A model generated the notes under the pieces. That model worked only from the letters and a program-made list of their open reading frames with translations. It ran no database searches and had not been told where the DNA came from. From NCBI GenBank assembly GCA_024195265.1, contig JAJLRJ010000003.1, positions 55,297,284-55,361,283 of the forward strand: a stretch of DNA of 64,000 bases, written 5' to 3'. This document shows, one piece after another, positions 32,801 through 44,387 of this stretch (positions within the stretch are counted from its first letter, which is position 1; every line of letters begins with the position of its first letter). Made by a program: the position numbers and the translations under genes. Source of the DNA: Dendrophyllia cribrosa (lineage: Eukaryota > Cnidaria > Anthozoa > Scleractinia > Dendrophylliidae).

Positions 32801-35800
32801 CCGAGCCAGTCATCTTCACTGTAGTTGCTGGCTTATTATAATCCAGTTTCTGGCTAGTAATGATCGAATCCCTGGCTGAGAGATGTTTACACCGTACATA
32901 GTTTTAGGGAGCACTTAGTATAAATGAACAATGGCTACCACAAAATTCATTCTATTTGAGAGTATTAAGTCATTGCTGTGCTTTTAGCATTGAAGAGGCT
33001 AATTAATCTCAATGTATTCAATTAATATAATCATAAAAAATCTGCATACCATTTGCATTTGTAATATTATATATGTTCACTTTTCTCTGACGCTGCATAC
33101 ACACACATAATTACACAGGAGCACATGCAAACATGTAAGTATTATGTTTCCCATATATTATATTGTACATGTATGTATTGGTATTAAAGGTGTATTAATT
33201 TGTGAGTACATGTACTTCTTTTTGCCTAAAAATAAACAGCTTTAAGCTCAGAGATCCCGCCAGAAATTGTCAACAAAAAGGAAAAACCTGTTCACATGGT
33301 AAGATGTAAAGTGTACTGATTCAAATTTATCACTGATATTGTACAGTGCATGCATATTTAAATGAAACCTTTCCAATCCTTTTTACCCGGCGGTTCATCG
33401 TGCCCTTAAAATGCTTTCTTGATTGTCCTGTCTCCTCATGTTCTTTGTATTCATATAGCAATAGCTCATGCATGTTTACACCAGACTAGCTAATTTCACC
33501 CCCAAGTTTTGCTTTCAAAGTGTAAACCTGTTACAATCTCATCAATGTATTCTCAAAGGTGCAAAGTAAGTTAAAAAGAATACCGACTCAAAAACAATGT
33601 GAACTTGTCAAAGGTTTATTTTGCAAGGAATTTCATACAAATGAGGCTTGGTGGTGAATTTTGAGCTGGTGATGTCATCATGCATAAGATCTGTAGCAAA
33701 ATACTGTTTTTGAATTCCTAAGTTGTCTGCTTCTCACCACCTGGAGAATTCTGCTCTCCAATCCTTCTTGTTCCTGCACCACCTCTTGTATAAGGCTTAA
33801 AAATTGTGGCCTTTTCTCAGATTGGGATCCACATGGCCCTAAGTCCCTCCACTCATATACAGTGTAGTTTTCACTATCTTTTACAACAATGTAATTTTTT
33901 TAAATGTATTGTTCCAGAAAATATCTATACCCCTCCCATGAAGTTTATTTTTTTGCTTTGAGCACTCCCCTCCCCCCTTCCCACCCGACCCCCCTAAAAA
34001 TTTCATTTTAGCTTCATACTTTCCTTTAATTAAAGTCTTGGTTTTCAATGACCTTCCTGTGGGTGGGTATGGAAAATTTGTGGAAGCTCGCAATAAAAAT
34101 TTAATCTTTTTTATAGTTTGTTTAAGTGTAAAAAAAAAAAAATCCCAGCCTACACTTTGTATGTGCCATAAGGGTTTTAGCAAGGTCAATTGAGCTTCAC
34201 AGGGTGATCAGATATGTTAAATTGCATGAACCATTGTAAACGCAACCTGGCGGATGGTTGTGACAACATTGTTTATAAATTATTTACCATTATTTATTTA
34301 TTTAATTTAGTATGGCCTTGCCGATGAACAAGCCAACAAAATGAAGAGTGTTCAGGTATCTACATAGGCAGTATTGAGCAGTGCGTGTACAATTTAGCTA
34401 CAACATACATGTAGTGGTAAAACAATTAGCATTAACATAGGTTTTAAATATGTCAGGCACTACTGGGGCATGGACTGATTCACACTGTTTTTACATGTAC
34501 AGTACATGTACATGTAGTTTATTCATGCAGCTAGCAATAGAAAATTGCCAGAACATACACTGTCTGTATAAAATGTAATTATGTTGTGGTTCACATTTTT
34601 CTTTGGTTTAAATTTTTTTAAACCAGTTTGATTTTTATTTTCCTTTGATTCAGAATAAGATAATGAATCAGAGACAAAAGAAATTAACAACATACATTGT
34701 ACATTGTACATACAGTGCATATGTACATATAGTATGTCAATTATTGTCTAGTGGCTGCATGCATGCTAGTTAATAATTTTGTTATAATTTTCATTACATG
34801 TACAGTTTACATCATACCCTGGATTCTTTCCTAATGAGGTGACACCGTTACCAGGGCAACTTGAGGCTCCTCAATTGTTAAACAGAGTTACAAAGGCTCA
34901 ACATTTTCCTGTGAGTGGATGCATGGCATAATTTGCTTAAATTTAGTGTTAAAATTGTGTTTGAAATGTTGTAAATTGTTTTACTGCTGTAAAGAAAAAA
35001 TCTACTCTGTTTACAAGTGTTCTACATGCACTTGTACAAACAATATGTTTTCTTTTGTTTTTAATATGGTTGAAACGACCATGGATGCACTCGAGCTCCC
35101 TTAAGCGACCAGCTCCCCTCACTGATCTCCCTCATGAAACCTGATTTACTGAAATTCTCAGTAAAACTCTATAACTAATCTCTTGTAAGCATACATGTAC
35201 AACTACATGTAGCTTTTTAGTTACATGTACAACCATGTTTTCTAAATCGTTAATGCAGTTGCTTACGAGAACTTCTAATTGTATTCACTTGTTTGTTTGT
35301 TACATTCTGTTGAAACACAAATTACTGTTTTTTCTACTATTAAATTTGACCTACATGTAAGTTTTTTTTTTCATTTTGATGTAATCTGCAGTCAATTTTT
35401 CGCAAACGATGGAAGAAACTGTTCTTATCGGAAGGATCAGTGATTCTATTACAGGTAAACAACTTGTACGTAATACATTGTGATTGTAATTATTTTTACT
35501 TCAATTAAAATTATTTTTAATTAATCAATTCATCCTACCGACCTGTAGTCAATGTGTAATAAATTTGTGTAAACCATGTTTATCTGCAGGATACTTTCTG
35601 GTGGTTCTTTTTGGAAAGGTTTCAGGTTAGTAAACCAAAATATATTTTTGTCACATGAAAAGCCAGGTCCCATACAACTACCAGTATATGAATGTCATTA
35701 ATGAGGGTGTAAAAATATGTTTTTTCGTTTTTATTTGTGAACTTTTAAAGACACTGTAACTCACCTCCAGATAAAAAATACAATGACACATCATAAATAA

Positions 35801-38800
35801 ATCACCTTTTAGTATTTTTTTTTACAGTTTAGAAAAAGCATTGTACTTTCAAAAATGTTTGACCCCAGCCAAGTTTACTTTCTAAGGAAGTAACATATAA
35901 CTTCAGAGACAAGGCCTTCAAGCGATCTTCATATTGAAAGCGGTCCAATGAGCTAAACATGAGACCAGTGCTAGTTAGAGGTAGATAATAACAAAAACTC
36001 CTTCTGCAACCAACATTATCAACATACCAGGCTTTGTCTTTGAAAGTTGCTAACAGCAATGAATTTGGGGGTAATTGCTAAAAAATGTTTTTTTTTTCAG
36101 CCTGGTTGCAAGAAAGCTCAAGATGGATTATTCAACAGAATAGCAGATAGTTTTGTATCTCTGTTTTTCAGCATAACTCTAGACTTTAAAGACAATTTCT
36201 TCCAGGTTAGATTTTAACATGTGTTTATTGTTGCCCTGAAAACTTGAAAACCTTTAGTTTTGCAAAATATTATATGCATGTACTGTACTGTAAAAGAGGG
36301 GCTGAACAAAGGAGAAAAGAAAAGATTCAGCCATTGGCAGGAAACATTGACAGCATTTTGTTCGACATAAAACCAGCAACATTGTAGATTTTTGGTTGAG
36401 AGCTGTGACATACACATTCAGTTTGCCTTCAATTAACTTCTTGTGTTTGATTAAATCCAGCACTTTGCTGACTGTCTTGCACAAGCTGTTTACGCTGCCT
36501 ACTGTGAAGTATTTCCACGATCCTATCAACTATTTGATGATGACTTCAAGAGCGTCCTTCTCAACACCATCTCTGAGTGGGTCACAGGTAAAAACAATAA
36601 CAAGCAGGAAACAAGTAAACGATATTTACACTACTTATTATTTATTTCTACTGTTTATAATTTTTTGTAACTTTTTAGCTGTAGCAGCTGTGCACCGGCC
36701 ACCTCTCGTGTTTAGTATAGACTTAGTATAGGGATGATATCTGTTTACAAACATTCTTTTTGTTATTCAAATGTGCCAACCACTGGTACAAAAGAACCCT
36801 TTGTTTCGGCAGCCAATAAGGCTCTGGTTGGCACATTAATAACAATTGGTGACGACATTGATATCTTCCCTATAGTGGCAATCCCATACTGTTCCAGGAG
36901 TATTATTATCATTAAAACATTAAAGATGTTGACAGACGCGTACCCTGTTCCTGGCATCAGGAGCCTGCTTAATAGGATCCTGTTGGCGTTCAGAAGCAAA
37001 ACGAAAAAAAAAAAATAGCACAAGCACAAGCCGAGCGCAAAAATCTAAATATATATATACACCTTATTCAATGGGTCTAAATAATATCAAGCAAGTAATA
37101 ATTTTCAAAGCAACGAAAGCTGTTTTGATTTTAAAAAACATGCTTCGACAATCCTTTGTCATCTTCAGTTTGAAATTTTAAGTTACAAAGTTGAATTTAT
37201 ACTAAGTAAATGAAAATGCTAATGAGAGAAAACACCTTTAACAAATAAATGAAAGAATGTGTGACAATGCGTGATTATAAAGAAAGTTTTAAATTAACAT
37301 GATACAACTGTTGGTTCAAAGAAGGTTGTTCCTATTTGATATGCAGAGCTTCCTTTATCTTAAGCTGAAACTTGGTGGAAGCATGATCTAAGATATTGAA
37401 ACAATTGGGTGAACATAAACTGTGGCATTCTTTAGAGTCTTTCAGGTGTTTGAATACGTAAGAGGCCCTATCAGTGGATAGGTGCTCACGTACGCGTGTG
37501 GAAAAATGTCGGGTGGTTTCGCCGACGTAGCAGGGATTACAGCCCGCACACAAAAATTTGTAAACGACACACCAACGGAGCCCGCTCGGGATAGGGTCTT
37601 TCACGCCAAACATGTTACCGATCTTGAAAGACGAAAAGACTAATTTTATATATATATTATTACAATAACGTTTGATAAGCTGCCGAATCCTTTTCTGCGT
37701 TACACTTAAAAAATGGCCAGCTGTATAAGGTAATTTGAAATAAAACAGGGGTACAGCTATAGAGGTAGGATCTGGGGGACAGTCAGTAATGTTGTGGGTC
37801 CCAGTAATGTAACGGTTGACAACCTTCTCAATTAAATGGGCGAGAAAAAGATGTTTTTAAGGATTTTCATGAGGATACGTATTAAAACCACCTTTTATTT
37901 ATGATAGCTTGCGTCTTTAAACCGGGACACTAAGGTGTAATACGGCAATCTACTGTGTAATACTATGCACTTATTGACTGAGTGGGAGGGCCGGACGGAA
38001 AAATATTTGGCTCGAGGTCATGGCGTACGGACAGAGCGCAGCGAGGTCCGTGCGCCATGACCGAGAGCCAAATATTTTCCTGTCCGGCCCGACCTAAGTA
38101 AAAAGACCTGAGTAAAAAGCAGATGAATCATATTGTGAGCATAGCCGTATTTAGGCAAATGCAATTTTACTGGTCGTGGTTCGTCCAATCAGCAATGGGA
38201 ACGATAAACACTCACGCGTGTTTTTAAATGATTGTATGATTTTTACCTGCAATTTAAGGGAGGCGGGATTTGTAACGACTGCCAAGATGGCTTGCATTCA
38301 TAAGCACTTTGAACATCCCCTGTCCCCTTAACTCTTTTATTGACCTTATTAGGTACCAGGCCCCCTCCTTACTCTTGGAAGAAATGGAACCTGAAGCTCC
38401 TGGAGCCGAGCAACTTCAGGGAGCTGCAAGATGACAGAACACAGTCTCTTAAAGGTAACACCAGATCGTGATTAGTTTAATACCGCTTAAACACACGGTG
38501 CTATTTCCCTTGGAAAAAATACTAGCCGTCTAAGGGCTAGTTCCCACTAGCGATGGAAGCGTAATCCGAAGAAAATTACCATCTGGTTGAAATCAATACG
38601 ACGGAAGCGGATAGTAAGCGACGGAAGCAGAAACGGAATCGGAATAAAAAGGAAACTCTCTGATCCTTCCGATTCCGTCAAGATTTCGATTGCGATTCTG
38701 TTTTTTTTTTTATTTCACGACTCCGACTTCGCTTCCGATTACGTCGCTAGTGGGAACCATCCCTAACGAGACACAAGTCATATAACACAGTGAAAAACAA

Positions 38801-41800
38801 TTGGCCAGTTCAAGTTACTCCCTTTTGCCTTTGAAAAATCTCTTAAAGTGTCAGTTCGATCAAATTTTTAAATTTCGTTTTTTTTGCACTTTTCGAAAGG
38901 AAATGTTTTTTTTTTGTCAGGGAACGGCAAAGAAATGTATCAAAATGTCAAACGCACGTGCAGAGGCATGGCTTTCGTCCATTAAATCTATTGTTTTGTT
39001 CCGCTATCGCTGCCGTTGTGGTCGTGAAAGATTGAATTGTGATTGCGAGAGAGGAATTTTTAAGTCACTGATGTCATATTAGCTGGCTATCTTTTGTAAC
39101 TTCAGGAACATGCAAATTTAATGGCGGTCGTGCAAATGCGAAAAGTACGGCAAAAAAAGAAAACGTTTTCCCTTGATCGGATTGAAAAACGGTTTGGACT
39201 GGATTACTAAATACATTATTTCCTGCCGAAAAATGAACAAAAATGAAATTCAACAATTTGATCGAACTGGCAATTTAAAGTTGATCATAATTTGTTTTCC
39301 TTCGAGGATTCGCTCGATGGCATTTCGTTTTCGAGCAAAGATGCACTGAATTTATTGAAATATTCTGCACAATTTGGCCAAATATAGCAAAACCCTCGTG
39401 ATATTGCCCTAATATTACTGTAACAAATTATTATTTTTTTTAAGCGAACATGTCGTTTGACTTGGACTCGGTCCTGGATGAATACAGCCTCCCAGCTGGT
39501 AAAGAGAGAGTTGGGACATACACAGGTCAATATTCACCCTCAAGGATGGGCATGACTATTATTCCTTCATTTGACAGCACAGAAGTAAGAAAATGCCGAG
39601 CAAAGGCTGCACAAGGAGTAGTTCATAGCTGGTTCTAGTTTTCCCAAACTTTCTTGAAGTTTTTATAACTCACTATATAAATAGTGCGCTGTTAATGTTA
39701 TCACCAATACGGCGTTTGCACGTGACGTCACTGCGGCCATATTGCCGGTGTCCCGAAACAATGAAATGGCGGCCATGTTGGTGTTCCAAACGAATCCTAC
39801 GAGAGTTAAGTTGTATTCTTATTCAAACATTTCCTATTGTTCTCGCACTTCAATATGGCCCCCGGTCACGTGAGTGAAAACACTATTACAGCTTAAAATG
39901 GGCGTCTAACGACTTCCGGTCACTCTTCGTTACATCCGCTTTCAAAATGGCCGGCGGAAAAACAATAGACAAGGCTACCAAAATACTCCAGAAATCCTAG
40001 AGTATTTTGTCACGTGCGGAGGCGCGGTGGTGTAGTGGTTGGCGCGTTGGACTTCAGATCTGAAGGTCGGTGGTTCAAGCCTGGTCTCTGCCGTCGTGTT
40101 GTTTCCTTAGACGAGAAAATTTGCTTCACATTGTCTCTCTCTCCACCCAGGTGTATAAATGGGTACCGGCGACATAATGCTGGGGGGTAACCCTGCGATG
40201 GACTAGCATCCCATCCAGGGGGGAGTAGCAATATTCCTAGTTGCTTCATGCTTCAGAAACCGGGTTGAGCTCTGGCCGAGCCCTGTGGCTCGCGTGCGAC
40301 TTTACCTATTTTGTCACATAAAACATGATGAAATGTCTTTGTTTCGTTTAAACAACGGATTCAACAGATTAACGACTGTATATCCCTGTAAATGACTTCC
40401 GAAAACGTCATTTCTTCGTGCGTCACGTGACAAAATTCACCGCGATTCTTGAAAAATTTTGGTAGGGTCATGACTAGAATGGATTACTCCAAAATCGATT
40501 AGGTTGGACCACCCCGGACACTTATTGAGAATTATATAACGTCATGTCGACACTTAGAATTTATTTTCAATAAATTTTTAAGCGTAAAAAAGAAAATCTA
40601 AAATCCCCACTCAGGATTGAACCTGTGACCTCAGCTAGGCTTAGGCTTACGTTTTCATAGCCTACCGTACCACTGTACCACCTAGCTTCTTGGGTTGTTT
40701 AGTCCTAAATTTAACTATATAAACTGCTAATCCCAACCTCAACTGAAAGCTTACCAGTTACTCCGTTATAGAAGTCTCAATAAGGCGTCCGAGGTGGTCC
40801 AACCTGATTTTGGAGTATCCATTCTAGTCACCACCATTTTGGGAGCCCCGTCCAGGGGTTTATACGCTCGCCCCGCCATTTTGAAAACGGACAAGGGCCT
40901 GGGTACGAGGTTGACACGCCATGCAAGGATCATTTATATGGAGAGTGTGTAGTGTATGTAATAAAGAGGAAGCTTGTTGTCTTTTCTCTTTTTTTATCCC
41001 CTCCCCCCCCCTCTTACACCTTGCAGTCACATGAAATCGGTCCAGGCCCCGAGTTTGAGCGCGTGGGTTTCAATCTTCTGGGGAGGAGTCCGTTGGTGTC
41101 GCATTTCCTGAGGATGAGGGAGCTGATGGGCAAAGAACAGCAACCCGTCCAGGCTGTTGGCCGCACTGAAGTCGCCAAGTTACAGTATCCTTTATTAACT
41201 TTAATGGCAGAGCTTGAAGATTCAGTGGAACCAAAATGTGGTTTTTAATGGATGGTCGTTTATAGTGGGGTAGGATAAAATTATAATACATGTACAAGTC
41301 GTTTTAAGTCGACTTGTTGCAAATCACTCTACATATACATGTAAGCCATATCAATCACGAGAAGATGCTAGTTCCCTGAGTAATAAATTGAATCAAGGAG
41401 TTTACAATCAAAATGTCTAAGCCGGATACTTTCGGGACCAGCTCTAGCTGTCCGCTTAAGAGATGTGTTTGCCTTAGGGAGGTGTCCCCCTCATAGAGAG
41501 TTTAGTTACAGACGAACAAGTGAAATTCGGCCAGAACCAGCCAATAATTGATGTCCATCTTAGAGAGGTGTCCACCTTATAAAGAGTTTAGTTACAGACG
41601 AACAAGTGAAATTCGGCCAGAACCAGCCAATAATTGATGTCCATCTTAGAGAGGTGTCCACCTTATAAAGAGTTTAGTTACAGACGAACAAGTGAAATTC
41701 GGCCAGGACCAGCCAATAATTGTTGTCCGCTTACAGAGGTGTCCGTCTTAGTAATAATTCGTTGTCAATTTACTCTTGGCACTTACATCCGGCATCAAGC

Positions 41801-44047
41801 TCCTGATCTCGTTATGAAAAACCACAATTTGAGCAGCCACCTATCTATTAAACATTATTTTCGTGAAGAATATGAAAAATAAATAATAATAATAATAATA
41901 TTAATAATAATAATAATAACTTTATTTATGTGTCTAAAAAGTCATCTAGCAGAGGGAAAAACCCTCCACTAATAGGGGCCACCTAACAACACTAAAATTA
42001 AAATAAGGTAAAAAGTCTATATATATCTAAAATATAAATAGTAACTATTTACAAGTTAAAAACATAAATGCAATGAATTAAGTCCCGAAAGTAAAAATAA
42101 TTATGCGTTGAAACTCGTTATACTTTATGAAATATGCATGCTGTTTATACATACTTTCTTCATAGTTTTTCTTTATAAAGCTTAACATGTTTGTAGATCT
42201 GCGGCACCCACTTACAGACAGGTTATAAGAGAATGTAAAAAGACCAGCAAGACTTTGACCAACCATTATCAAAGGTAAGGAAAGCGAGCAGAATGAAGCG
42301 ATCTAACAATCGTTGATAAGTACAAAAAAGTTTTTTTTATAATTAATTTCGTCATCATTTGTACCCTGGGTGCTGGAGGTTTTAGTTTTTTTAATGCGGT
42401 TTATTTCACTCTTGGTATTTAAAAACGGACCTCAAGAGCCAGGATACAACAACTTATAATTAAGTATAGACATCATTTGAGATTTTAAGGGATTTAGGGG
42501 ATAAATAGTGTGTCTTAATAATCAAAGGGACTCTAAGAGCCATCTCGTGAATACGAAACACTTAATGTTGATTTTAGATTTTCTTGATGTTTACAAATAA
42601 GCATTGTTTGAAACGAGACATAATGTATTTTAAAAATTCGCTAGCAGACATGCGAGAATCCACGCTTTTGACGCTTCATGCCTTTGCGATCAGCGGGTAG
42701 CGATTTAAGCGAATAAGCCTAAAGCAAAGAGCGAAAAAAAAAAGTAAAATATAAAATGTTAACTAGCCATTTTAATTCTATTTGCAGTTTACAAATAAGC
42801 GTATTCAGCTTACAAACAAGAAAACATCTTAACGTAACCTTGTCTGAAACGAGACATTACGTAATACCCTGGGGGAGTTTACAAGTTAACAAGTTTACAA
42901 GTTCACGACTGAGGGACCTGGAGTGACAAATTTGCATATCTGTACCCATTTACTATATCTCCTCAAACACGCTTCGCGTATTCACGAGATGAAAATGAAT
43001 AAACACATTTATTTTTGCCAGGAGAAAGGAGAAGTTGATTTCTTTTTTGGAAGATAAAGAGTTAACAAATCTCTGTAATCGCATGTTTGTTGTAGAGTCC
43101 TGGATACATCTGAACAAGAGAGTATAAGGATCCAGAAACAGAAGCGAGCCGCTCTAGCGAAGCTTGAAAGGTAAGTGTCTTGCTTTAGCCACGCTTATTT
43201 GCATTTAAAACGACAACTTGGATTTGAACCTACAGTAATTGGTGCTTGAAGTTTTGAAAAGTTGGGCCACTAGCACGCGTTTAAAACCGTACTTGTTGCG
43301 ACTTGTCCATACTGATAGGTGTCGTGAGATGTCCGCAGTTTTCACAGTTCTGTATTTTTACGTTCTCAAACGGTCTTAGTTCGCTTGCTCTCACTCCCGA
43401 AGTGCGAGCGACCTCGGACCATCTCAATACTAAGACAAAGTATTATAAATAGACTATTTTAATCTAGTGAGTCAATTATAGAAGGGTGAAAATTTGCGAG
43501 GAAATTTTACACAAATCCTTCGTGTTCTGATTGGTTCATTGGATTGTCTGCGTCTGTTGTGATTGGCCAGAGTGATTACTGTGGTTTTGGTGTTATGAGA
43601 CGCTCGGTGATACTTCTCAATTATGTAATATTCTAAGAGCTCTCAGGCGTGCTCTCTAATTCCCGTTCTGTTTTTTTTGTACTAGGTTAAAAAATGACTT
43701 AGTCTTGAAAAATCAAGACATTAAGATTATCAACGAGCGACTTCTTGACTTAATGGTAAGTTCAGTTAATGTTACCTGCTGTAGTGGAGCTCCGGTTCCA
43801 GCCGTTCAGATTGTGGGGTGTTCCTACCATTTTTCCGCCTGGTTCTTCGGTTAACCTCCTTTCACATCAACCAACATTTCAACTTTCAAATTCCTCTTTG
43901 ATTTAGAGTGCAAGGGACATACAGTCCATTTATTTTATTCTATTTGTAATATTCATTTTGCTGTTGAATTCTCAGGCGCAACCAGATCATGTGACCTCCG
44001 GGTTACGTAAGGGTGCTTTAGAACAGTCATCGGATGACGACACATAA
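29842..44047 (+). CDS. FAM227: FAM227-family protein (FWWh domain), 514 aa, 15 exons
   Basis: Coding exons: 29842-30085, 31724-31867, 33240-33298, 34311-34355, 34806-34910, 35392-35454, 35590-35625, 36101-36205, 36461-36587, 38353-38454, 39445-39584, 41027-41184, 43096-43170, 43686-43755 and 43976-44047. Every junction is GT-AG and the 1545-nt sum stays in frame to TAA. The N-terminus has PKSFEQWLERR followed by WPDAVGL. The family hallmark DTFWWFFLERFQ is a 12-residue exon of its own (residues 221-232). Later come FADCLAQAVYAAYCEVFPRS and FNLLGRSPLVSHFL, then a charged, probably helical C-terminus (LDTSEQESIRIQKQKR..KNQDIKIINERL). There is no signal peptide or membrane segment. Molecular function is unknown; family members are linked to cilia and sperm. 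Length is close to FAM227B (about 508 aa in human, from memory), but A versus B is not settled. Exons 1 and 12 use weak GTATCC donors. Confidence 0.9.
30166..30213. repeat. Hairpin in intron 1
   Basis: AATAACTCAGGGTTAGCTT and AAGCTAATCCTGAGAGTTATT pair around a short loop. Confidence 0.7.
30592..31007. mobile_element. hAT-like MITE in intron 1, 8-bp TSD
   Basis: AGGATGGT at 30584-30591 and 31008-31015. The ends ATACCTGCCAAG and CTTGGAAAAAGTTGGCAGGTAT are short imperfect TIRs. The interior has repeated CTCACGCCT motifs. Non-coding. Confidence 0.8.
31265..31290 (+). repeat. Solo end of a TTAA-type element
   Basis: TTAAAGGGGCACTGTCCCGG resembles the ends of the other TTAA-flanked elements. No partner end was found nearby. 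Confidence 0.45.
32110..32790 (-). mobile_element. CR1/jockey-like LINE 3' end in intron 2
   Basis: The minus-strand translation, with frameshifts, gives NDSLQLQSVQNFACRIVSG, KPALLPSAILAFKYMTGCAP and NYLISKFIKHENISERTT, the C-terminal reverse-transcriptase tail of CR1-type LINEs. The 3' terminus is a CATA-type microsatellite (plus strand ATCCATACATACATAC, about 32118-32133). Confidence 0.72.
36734..37018 (+). CDS. Unrecognised 94-codon frame ending in an A-run, intron 9 of FAM227
   Basis: The frame contains TKEPFVSAANKALVGTLITI and DAYPVPGIRSLLNRILLAF, then a lysine run from AAAAAAAAAAAA just before the stop. It looks like real protein (aliphatic and proline-turn patterning, no low complexity before the A-run), but I do not recognise the family. 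The A-rich end suggests a retrocopy or the 3' end of a mobile element. It is out of frame with the host gene. Confidence 0.3.
   Translation: MISVYKHSFCYSNVPTTGTKEPFVSAANKALVGTLITIGDDIDIFPIVAIPYCSRSIIIIKTLKMLTDAYPVPGIRSLLNRILLAFRSKTKKKK
37141..37168 (-). other. Degenerate hammerhead-like motif downstream of the Penelope fragment
   Basis: The minus strand reads CTGAAGATGAC, then a loop, then GTCGAAGC. The CUGANGA core and a 4-bp stem (TGAC/GTC type) are there, but GAAA is changed to GAAG and the cleavage triplet is lost, so it is probably inactive. Confidence 0.45.
37332..37850 (-). pseudogene. Penelope-like element fragment with GIY-YIG endonuclease
   Basis: The minus-strand frame runs from about 37850 (EKVVNRYITGTHNIT) through QKRIRQLIKRYCNNIYIKLV to a Cys-containing GIY-YIG nuclease domain: WCVVYKFLCAGCNPCYVGET followed by TRHFSTRVREHL, HLKDS and IKEALHIK. 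The YKF..YVGETTR..RVREH pattern is that of Penelope retroelement endonucleases. The reverse transcriptase that should lie upstream is missing or frameshifted (a stop at about 37859), so it is a 5'-truncated copy. It is inserted antisense in intron 9 of FAM227. Confidence 0.82.
37982..38095. repeat. Palindromic MITE in intron 9
   Basis: GGGCCGGACGGAAAAATATT through GTACGGAC pairs with GTCCGTGCGCCATGACC through GTCCGGCCC. Arms are about 50 bp with a few mismatches and a 13-bp loop. Confidence 0.85.
38543..38764. mobile_element. MITE in intron 10
   Basis: AGGGCTAGTTCCCACTAGCG at the left pairs with CGCTAGTGGGAACCATCCCT at the right. The interior is rich in CGGAAGCG/ATTCCG motifs. Confidence 0.75.
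39708..39890. mobile_element. MITE in intron 11
   Basis: Imperfect 34-bp TIRs: GGCGTTTGCACGTGACGTCA with GGCCATATTG on the left, CAATATGGCC with GGTCACGTGAGTGAAAACAC on the right. Confidence 0.65.
40014..40306 (+). mobile_element. tRNA-derived SINE with 11-bp TSD, intron 11
   Basis: TATTTTGTCAC flanks it at 40003-40013 and 40307-40317. The head has an A-box-like GGTGTAGTGGTTGGCGCG and a B-box GGTTCAAGCC (about 40071-40080), an RNA polymerase III promoter of tRNA type. A central region (GTATAAATGGGTACCGGCGA, ATGGACTAGCATCCCATCCA) follows that looks like a conserved SINE core. The tail is short and not poly(A). Confidence 0.82.
40466..40835. mobile_element. TIR element enclosing a tRNA-like sequence, intron 11
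   Basis: GACTAGAATGGATTACTCC / GGTTGGACCACC on the left pairs with GGTGGTCCAACCTGATTTTG / GAGTATCCATTCTAGTC on the right, about 65-bp imperfect TIRs. Between them on the minus strand (about 40608-40690) is a tRNA-like unit with GGTGGTACAGTGGTACGGTA (A-box-like) and GGTTCAATCC (B-box). Confidence 0.65.
41479..41736 (+). repeat. 86-bp tandem array, three units, intron 12
   Basis: Units start at 41479, 41565 and 41651 with GAGGTGTCC and share TTTAGTTACAGACGAACAAG and AATTCGGCCAG. Units two and three are nearly identical, implying recent duplication. Confidence 0.92.
41885..42280 (-). mobile_element. Probable CR1/L2-like LINE 3' untranslated end, intron 12
   Basis: On the minus strand it ends in a TTATTATTATTATTA microsatellite (plus strand 41885-41920 AATAATAAT), as the LINE at 6430-7060 does. 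No clear protein fragment remains. Confidence 0.4.
43500..43620. repeat. Partial copy of the 55690-55973 MITE family, intron 13
   Basis: TGATTGGTTCATTGGATTGT, TGTGATTGGCCAGAGTGATT and TGTGGTTTTGGTGTTATGA match the reverse complement of the left half of 55690-55973 with scattered mismatches. Confidence 0.6.
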
Positions 44048-44381
44048 CAACGCGTTTTGCTGCACGTGCGCGACATCAGTGTTTCTGGTTCATCAGTTTT
44101 GAAAACCTAGACAAAGTTTGTTTCGATTTCTGTGTATGTTTTTTTAGCACAAATAGAAAGAAACCCTGGCAACTTTCGCATGCATTCATATTGTAAATAT
44201 CAAACATTGTGTATATTTAAAGCTTTGTTCGAAATGTCAGTTTAATTTTCAAAGAGAGCCTGTATATAAGCTACCTAATTTTACTGGACTTAAGGTACTT
44301 GTATAATGTTTATGCAGATCAGGGCCTGTTTATGTTTTCAAGTTCAGAATAGAATCTTTAATTAAAAAAAAAATGTTGGAA

Positions 44382-44387
44382 AATAAA
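44382..44387 (+). terminator. Polyadenylation signal, FAM227 gene
   Basis: AATAAA, 335 bp downstream of the stop codon. Confidence 0.55.

Noticed and set aside
37121..37168. Functional hammerhead ribozyme next to the Penelope fragment
   Set aside because: GAAA is altered to GAAG and the cleavage triplet is missing, so it is called degenerate only.
39450..39638. ORF ending HSWF at 39638 as a separate small gene
   Set aside because: It is exon 11 of FAM227 read through its GTAAGA donor at 39585 into the intron.
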